From Thereva unica (Eukaryota; Arthropoda; Insecta; Diptera; Therevidae): a stretch of 64,000 bases of DNA. This document shows, piece by piece, positions 63,584 to 64,000 of the stretch (the stretch's first letter is position 1; each line of letters begins with the position of its first letter). The position numbers and the translations under genes were made by a program. Location of the stretch: NCBI GenBank assembly GCA_949987705.1, contig OX465283.1, positions 96,025,813-96,089,812 on the forward strand, given 5' to 3'. The notes below the pieces were generated by a model, which was not told where the DNA came from, made no database searches, and saw nothing but the letters and a program-made list of their open reading frames with translations.

Positions 63584-64000
63584 TTATTAAAAAGTTTTTA
63601 GCCATAAATCAGCTGCAATTAAAACATGCGCAGAAGACAGCTGCTGTAGAAAGATTGATAAAGATACTGCGCTCTCCACTGCAAAGTTTGTAAAAAAAAT
63701 CAACATTCTCTTTGTAAAAAAAAATCAACATTCTCTTTGACTGCCGCAAAATACAGCAAAAATATTGATTTTTATTCACACGTCTCGCTTTAATTAGGAT
63801 CTTCTAGAAAAAATCGTCTCGTTTGTTAGGGCTAAAGGTGGAAATTGCAAAAATCCGTCAGTACATTATATATTGAATTTACAGTGAGCATCAATATAAA
63901 GTTAACACAAAAGGCTCAACAACAAAAATACACTAAAAAATCCACGTTTTTACCTCCTCAAAAAAAATCGGAGGAGGCTACACGACCCCTTAAAATCTTC
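63584..64000. other. Unassigned window end
   Basis: No gene seen. A 25-bp tandem pair (AAAATCAACATTCTCTTTG) lies near 63690-63740. Confidence 0.35.

Overview
The window reads as nuclear DNA of an arthropod, most likely an insect. It is AT-rich, has short GT-AG introns, and carries one host gene inside a dense, nested landscape of eukaryotic transposons. No bacterial operons, rRNA or functional tRNA genes are seen. The order of insect cannot be fixed from the sequence alone.

The only host gene I recognise is RPB2, the second-largest subunit of RNA polymerase II (RpII140/POLR2B), on the minus strand. Seven coding exons at 36099-36013, 35956-34796, 10468-9500, 9444-9178, 9121-8800, 8742-8582 and 6693-6289 join in frame to 1,123 codons, ending at the stop codon. 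About 50 N-terminal residues are missing, so at least one upstream coding exon lies above 36.1 kb, probably beyond the window. The intron 10469-34795 is about 24.3 kb and is almost entirely transposon-derived.

Layout. 1-3.6 kb: a decayed Gypsy-type LTR element (minus) with one LTR and a MITE inserted in pol. 4-6.2 kb: small MITEs and a tRNA-derived SINE. 6.3-10.5 kb: the 3' half of RPB2, with a TIR element in one intron. 10.5-34.8 kb (the giant intron): a foldback-type arm, a tandem duplication, a near-complete CR1/L2-group non-LTR element, a hAT-like transposase relic split by a MITE, minisatellites, an RNase H-bearing LINE relic split by a Jockey/CR1-group LINE, and a second CR1/L2 copy. 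That second copy is split by a hAT element (itself split by another LINE) and by an I-type fragment. An RTE endonuclease relic ends the intron. 34.8-36.1 kb: 5' exons of RPB2. 36.2-41.0 kb: a Helitron-like element containing a Gypsy relic, which in turn carries a hAT MITE and a LINE fragment. 41.6-44.1 kb: an element with about 620-bp inverted arms. 45.7-49.6 kb: a 3.9-kb foldback element with 8-bp target duplication and two satellite arrays. 49.8-52.1 kb: nested Harbinger-type MITEs. 52.4-54.8 kb: an apparently intact autonomous PIF/Harbinger transposon with transposase and Myb/SANT-like partner genes. 54.9-57.8 kb: a piggyBac relic split by a Tc1-like element and a MITE. 59.1-62.1 kb: a decayed LINE. 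62.3-63.6 kb: a 146-bp tandem-repeat element and a tiny CR1/L2 3' end.

Many insertions can be dated relative to one another because target-site duplications and empty sites survive inside the window. The best functional candidate is the Harbinger element. The least explained structure is the satellite-bearing foldback element, together with a 47-bp sequence it shares with the 146-bp array at 62.3 kb.
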